DNA of 64,000 bases from UBA12202 sp002691725 (GTDB taxonomy: Bacteria; Pseudomonadota; Alphaproteobacteria; Puniceispirillales; UBA1172). The notes beneath the pieces were generated by a model. That model made no database searches. It saw only the letters and a list, made by a program, of their open reading frames with translations, and was not told the origin of the DNA. Position numbers and translations under genes: made by a program. The DNA is taken from NCBI GenBank assembly GCA_965660675.1, contig CBFIAU010000008.1, positions 1 to 64,000 on the forward strand, given 5' to 3'. Below, in pieces: positions 61,049 through 64,000 of the stretch; positions within the stretch are counted from its first letter, which is position 1, and every line of letters starts with the position of its first letter.

Positions 61049-61917
61049 CGATTGAAGCTGATATCGCGGCACTGCCGCCTCTGAAAGACATTATCCGCAC
61101 ATATAAGCTGGATGCGCGGCGCAAACTTGGTCAGAACTTTTTGCTTGATCTGAACCTGACGGGCCGGATTGCTCGTGAAGCTATGATCAACCCTGATCAA
61201 ACCGTGATTGAGATTGGCCCGGGGCCGGGCGGGTTAACGCGAGCTATTTTGATGGCGGGGGCAAAGCATGTCATTGCCATTGAAAAAGACAGCCGCGCCA
61301 TTGCCGCGCTGCAGCCATTGGTAGAGGCAAGCCAGGGCAGGCTAGAGATTATGGAAGCTGATGCTTTGGATGTTGCCATTCATGAATGTGGAGGCAATGA
61401 TCAGCCGAGGCAAATTATTGCCAATCTGCCTTATAATATTGCAACCCCTTTGCTCATGGGGTGGCTTGATCATTGCAAGTCGTTTTCGTCATTAACGCTG
61501 ATGTTTCAACGCGAGGTTGCTGAGCGTATCACCGCCAGCCCAAACACAAACACATTTGGCCGGTTAAGTATCATTTGCCAATGGCTGACCAAAACACAAC
61601 ATTGCTTTGATATCCCGCCGTCAGCATTTGTGCCGCCACCGAAAGTCACATCCAGCGTCGTCAGGCTTGTGCCTTTCGACAAGCCGCAATTTGCCGCCAA
61701 ACAAGAGCAATTACAGCTTGTAGCCAAGACTGCCTTTAATCAGCGGCGTAAAATGCTTCGGGCGTCCTTGCGAGCGCTAGGCGGTCAGCGATTGCTAGAT
61801 CATGCGAATATCAATGGCGAAAGGCGTCCTGAACAGCTTAATATCGCGGAGTTTTGCGCGATTGCTAATGCCCTGAATTATGTTGGCGCTAATCAGGGCA
61901 ATAATCAGGGCGATTAG
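61045..61917 (+). CDS. rsmA: 16S rRNA (adenine1518/1519-N6) dimethyltransferase
   Basis: 290 residues. RKLGQNFLLDLNLTGRIARE and VIEIGPGPGGLTRAILMAGA form the SAM-binding region; NLPYNIATPLLMGWL is the catalytic motif IV. It dimethylates two adjacent adenines in 16S rRNA. Last gene of the lpt-surA-pdxA cluster. Its stop overlaps the convergent gmk stop by 4 bp. Confidence 0.97.
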   Translation: MTIEADIAALPPLKDIIRTYKLDARRKLGQNFLLDLNLTGRIAREAMINPDQTVIEIGPGPGGLTRAILMAGAKHVIAIEKDSRAIAALQPLVEASQGRLEIMEADALDVAIHECGGNDQPRQIIANLPYNIATPLLMGWLDHCKSFSSLTLMFQREVAERITASPNTNTFGRLSIICQWLTKTQHCFDIPPSAFVPPPKVTSSVVRLVPFDKPQFAAKQEQLQLVAKTAFNQRRKMLRASLRALGGQRLLDHANINGERRPEQLNIAEFCAIANALNYVGANQGNNQGD

Positions 61918-62570
61918 AACCCTGCTTGCAGGTTCCGGACAAAATTGGTGAGACCATTTTGGCGATGGCGGCGGCGGCGTTCTGCCTCAAGGATGTTATG
62001 GATCTGGTTCACCGATGAGTCCAGATCATGATTGACGACAATATAATCATATTCAGGAAAATGGCTTAACTCATCTGCGGCTTTAGACATCCGCTTGGCA
62101 ACCTCTTGATCGGTATCTTGATTGCGTTTTTTCAGCCGCCGTTCCAATTCCCGAAATGATGGCGGCAGGATAAACACCGAAACCAGATCATCACGCGCTG
62201 TCGCTTTCAACGATTGCGTCCCTTGCCAGTCAATATCAAACAGAATATCCCTGCCGCGGCCAAGCGTCTCCATGACCTGCTTGGCTGGTGTCCCATAATA
62301 ATGATCGAACACTTTAGCATATTCCAAAAACTGATTTTCATTGATCATGATCTGAAAATCTTCGGGCGTGACAAATTGATAATCTTTACCCTCAACTTCC
62401 CCGGGGCGGCGCTTGCGGCTGGTTGCTGATATCGAGAGCGTTACATTGTCGTCAATATCAAGAAGCCGCCGCGAAATAGATGATTTTCCTGCCCCAGATG
62501 GCGATGAAAGCACCAACATAAGCCCCCGGCGGTTAATCGGATTATCTGGTGAGGCTGGCGATGATGACAT
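61914..62570 (-). CDS. gmk: Guanylate kinase
   Basis: 218 residues. LVLSSPSGAGKSSISRRLLD is the P-loop. SISATSRKRRPGEVEGKDYQ binds GMP. ILFDIDWQGTQSLKA and FILPPSFRELERRLKKRNQD follow. It phosphorylates GMP to GDP. Downstream of mltG with a 66-bp gap. Confidence 0.98.
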   Translation of the reverse strand: MSSSPASPDNPINRRGLMLVLSSPSGAGKSSISRRLLDIDDNVTLSISATSRKRRPGEVEGKDYQFVTPEDFQIMINENQFLEYAKVFDHYYGTPAKQVMETLGRGRDILFDIDWQGTQSLKATARDDLVSVFILPPSFRELERRLKKRNQDTDQEVAKRMSKAADELSHFPEYDYIVVNHDLDSSVNQIHNILEAERRRRHRQNGLTNFVRNLQAGF

Positions 62571-62636
62571 GTGACCTAACTCAATATGCTAAATTATCAA
62601 ATGATATTACACATCCAGCTTATAGGAAACAATGCT

Positions 62637-63746
62637 CTATTGCTGATTAGTTTTGCTGTTTTTCCATAAGGCAATATTGGCTTTATGCCCTTCATAGGTT
62701 TTGGCAAAACGATGCCCTCCTTTGCCATCAGAAACAAAAAAATAATAGTCTGATATCGCCGGATGAACAACGGCACGAAAACTAGCCAAGCCAGGGTTAG
62801 CAATAGGGGTTTGGGGTAATCCTTTGATGACATATGTGTTCCAGGCTGAGTCATGCTTGAGCTGCTTATGCAATTGGTCAACCTCCACTCCAGCTTGCTC
62901 AAGCCCATAAATCACAGTTGGATCTGATTGAAGCCGCATGCCTTTCTTGAGGCGATTAAGGAACACTGATGCGACCAAGGCGCGTTCACCTGATCTGCCC
63001 GTTTCTTTTTCGACAATAGAGGCCAGGATCACCGCATCCTGAATAGTGGTGAGAACATGATCGTCATGACGTTCTGCCCATATTTCAGCAAATTGGATCT
63101 CACGCGATGCCTGCATCCGCTTGATGAGCGCATTACGATCAGCATGACGGAGGAAAAAATAAGTCTCAGGGAGCAAGCTACCTTCATCTGGAATTGCTGA
63201 TAGCTCACCGTCAAGGCGAGGGTCAGCACGGATGAGATCAACAACCTGAGCGGCGCTCAATCCCTCAGCAATGGTTATGCTATGCTGAACGGCTTTGCCG
63301 TTATGGATAATATCCATAGCCTCAGCTAAATTAACGCCTTTCGGGAAAATATATTCCCCTGCGCGCGGGTTATAGGTGTTGCCGCGCCGCCATTCCTCAA
63401 TTTGATAGACAAATGGGTGATGAATAATGCCAATCTGATTGAGCCGCTGGCTAATCACATGGCGGCCATCACCACGCTTAATTTCCAATGTAATATCAAT
63501 GGTTTGCTGTGACGGTCTTGCCAGTATCGTTTCCACCCAGATAAACAATATGACAGCGATGAAGCCAGCAGCTATGGTCAGAAAAACACTAACCCGAACA
63601 GCCCTGCGTAATGACCGTATAGATGATTTGGCCCGACCTTTTGCCTGATCTTTGGCCTGATCTTTTGCCTTAGCTTTGGCCTGACCTTTTGCCTGATCTT
63701 TTGCCTGATCTTTTGAAGGGGACGTTTCTGGTTCTTGCCCAGCCAC
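62637..63746 (-). CDS. mltG: Endolytic peptidoglycan transglycosylase MltG
   Basis: About 369 residues from GTG 63746, picked for its GAGG site 5 bases upstream; the frame is open back to TTG 63770, inside fabF. A cytoplasmic tail of Gln-Ala-Lys-Asp repeats is followed by one membrane helix and the YceG domain: ILASIVEKETGRSGERALVA with the catalytic glutamate, LQSDPTVIYGL and NTYVIKGLPQTPIANPG. It cuts nascent glycan strands. The order fabF-mltG-gmk fits alphaproteobacteria. Confidence 0.95.
   Translation of the reverse strand: MAGQEPETSPSKDQAKDQAKGQAKAKAKDQAKDQAKGRAKSSIRSLRRAVRVSVFLTIAAGFIAVILFIWVETILARPSQQTIDITLEIKRGDGRHVISQRLNQIGIIHHPFVYQIEEWRRGNTYNPRAGEYIFPKGVNLAEAMDIIHNGKAVQHSITIAEGLSAAQVVDLIRADPRLDGELSAIPDEGSLLPETYFFLRHADRNALIKRMQASREIQFAEIWAERHDDHVLTTIQDAVILASIVEKETGRSGERALVASVFLNRLKKGMRLQSDPTVIYGLEQAGVEVDQLHKQLKHDSAWNTYVIKGLPQTPIANPGLASFRAVVHPAISDYYFFVSDGKGGHRFAKTYEGHKANIALWKNSKTNQQ
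63640..63715 (-). repeat. 12-bp tandem repeats in the mltG N-terminal coding region
   Basis: Imperfect units of CTTTTGCCTGAT on the + strand encode repeated DQAK, GQAK and KAKA tetrapeptides in the cytoplasmic tail of MltG. All units keep the reading frame. Confidence 0.8.
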
Positions 63747-63753
63747 ATTCACC

Positions 63754-64000
63754 TCAATCTGGCTTGCCAACGATCAGCGACGCATTAGTGCCGCCAAACC
63801 CAAACGAATTGGACAAGGCATGACGAACAGGCTTTTCCTGAACCACATGCGGCACCAGATTTATGCCGCCAATATCATCTGATGGATCATCAAGATTAAG
63901 CGTTGGCGGCAGAATATCATTCCTGACAGCCAAGATAGAATATATCGCTTCAATAGCCCCGGCAGCGCCTAGCAAATGCCCGGTTGCGCTCTTGGTTGAG
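63754..64000 (-). CDS. fabF: 3-oxoacyl-ACP synthase II, C-terminal part
   Basis: Runs off the right edge. The visible C-terminus reads STKSATGHLLGAAGAIEAIY, with the active-site Lys and His, and SNSFGFGGTNASLIVGKPD, the glycine-rich end of FabF-type condensing enzymes. It elongates fatty acids. mltG begins 7-10 bases after its stop. Confidence 0.95.
   Translation of the reverse strand, partial: STKSATGHLLGAAGAIEAIYSILAVRNDILPPTLNLDDPSDDIGGINLVPHVVQEKPVRHALSNSFGFGGTNASLIVGKPD

Overview
The window looks like a chromosomal segment of a marine-type alphaproteobacterium, possibly SAR116/Puniceispirillum-like. That placement is an inference from gene order and protein style: gatCAB, pyrB with a PyrC-like protein, plsY-dprA-topA-rnr-rpmG, lptF-lptG-surA-pdxA-rsmA, EipB, an N-terminal zinc-finger DinB and a 43-residue aa3-oxidase subunit IV. 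Housekeeping genes are tightly packed with many 4-bp ATGA overlaps. Several conserved proteins carry short in-frame tandem repeats.

Layout. 1-3.8 kb: YaiI-like protein, a pseudouridine-degradation pair (psuK-psuG), and on the other strand a PHYHD1-like dioxygenase and a small cupin. 3.8-5.0 kb: sparse DNA with a gene remnant and a lone VOC protein. 5.0-19.1 kb: one 11-gene minus-strand operon, AT-rich at both ends, lying beside a tRNA-Ser(GCU) gene. 19.5-24.1 kb: tRNA-Ser, a HAD phosphatase, a glycine-zipper lipoprotein, a 104-bp direct repeat carrying a promoter-like core, an interrupted secreted-protein gene, an animal-type haem peroxidase and a GNAT pseudogene. 24.1-64 kb: essentially core genome (tRNA amidation, pyrimidine and purine synthesis, topoisomerase I, RNase R, polyphosphate, LPS export, outer-membrane biogenesis, 16S rRNA methylation, guanylate kinase, MltG, FabF), plus a small accessory trio at 46.5-49.8 kb (PhyH dioxygenase, PYROXD2-like FAD oxidoreductase, atypical SDR).

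The main discovery candidate is the 5.0-19.1 kb operon. In transcription order it encodes: a periplasmic sugar-type binding protein; an RbsA-type tandem ABC ATPase fused in frame to a C-terminal phosphatidylethanolamine-binding-protein (PEBP/YbhB) domain; an SCP2-like small protein; an alpha/beta hydrolase; two enlarged (468 aa) RbsC-type permeases; a seven-helix proteorhodopsin homologue whose Schiff-base lysine is leucine and whose proton acceptor and donor carboxylates are Gly and Ala; an enlarged flotillin; a four-helix membrane protein; a sodium/solute symporter; and a LysR regulator. Gaps are 0-75 bp and four junctions overlap. I read this as an importer/membrane-microdomain module that has recruited a rhodopsin fold without covalently bound retinal, probably handling an amphipathic or lipid-like ligand. 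The parts are recognisable; the combined function is not known to me.
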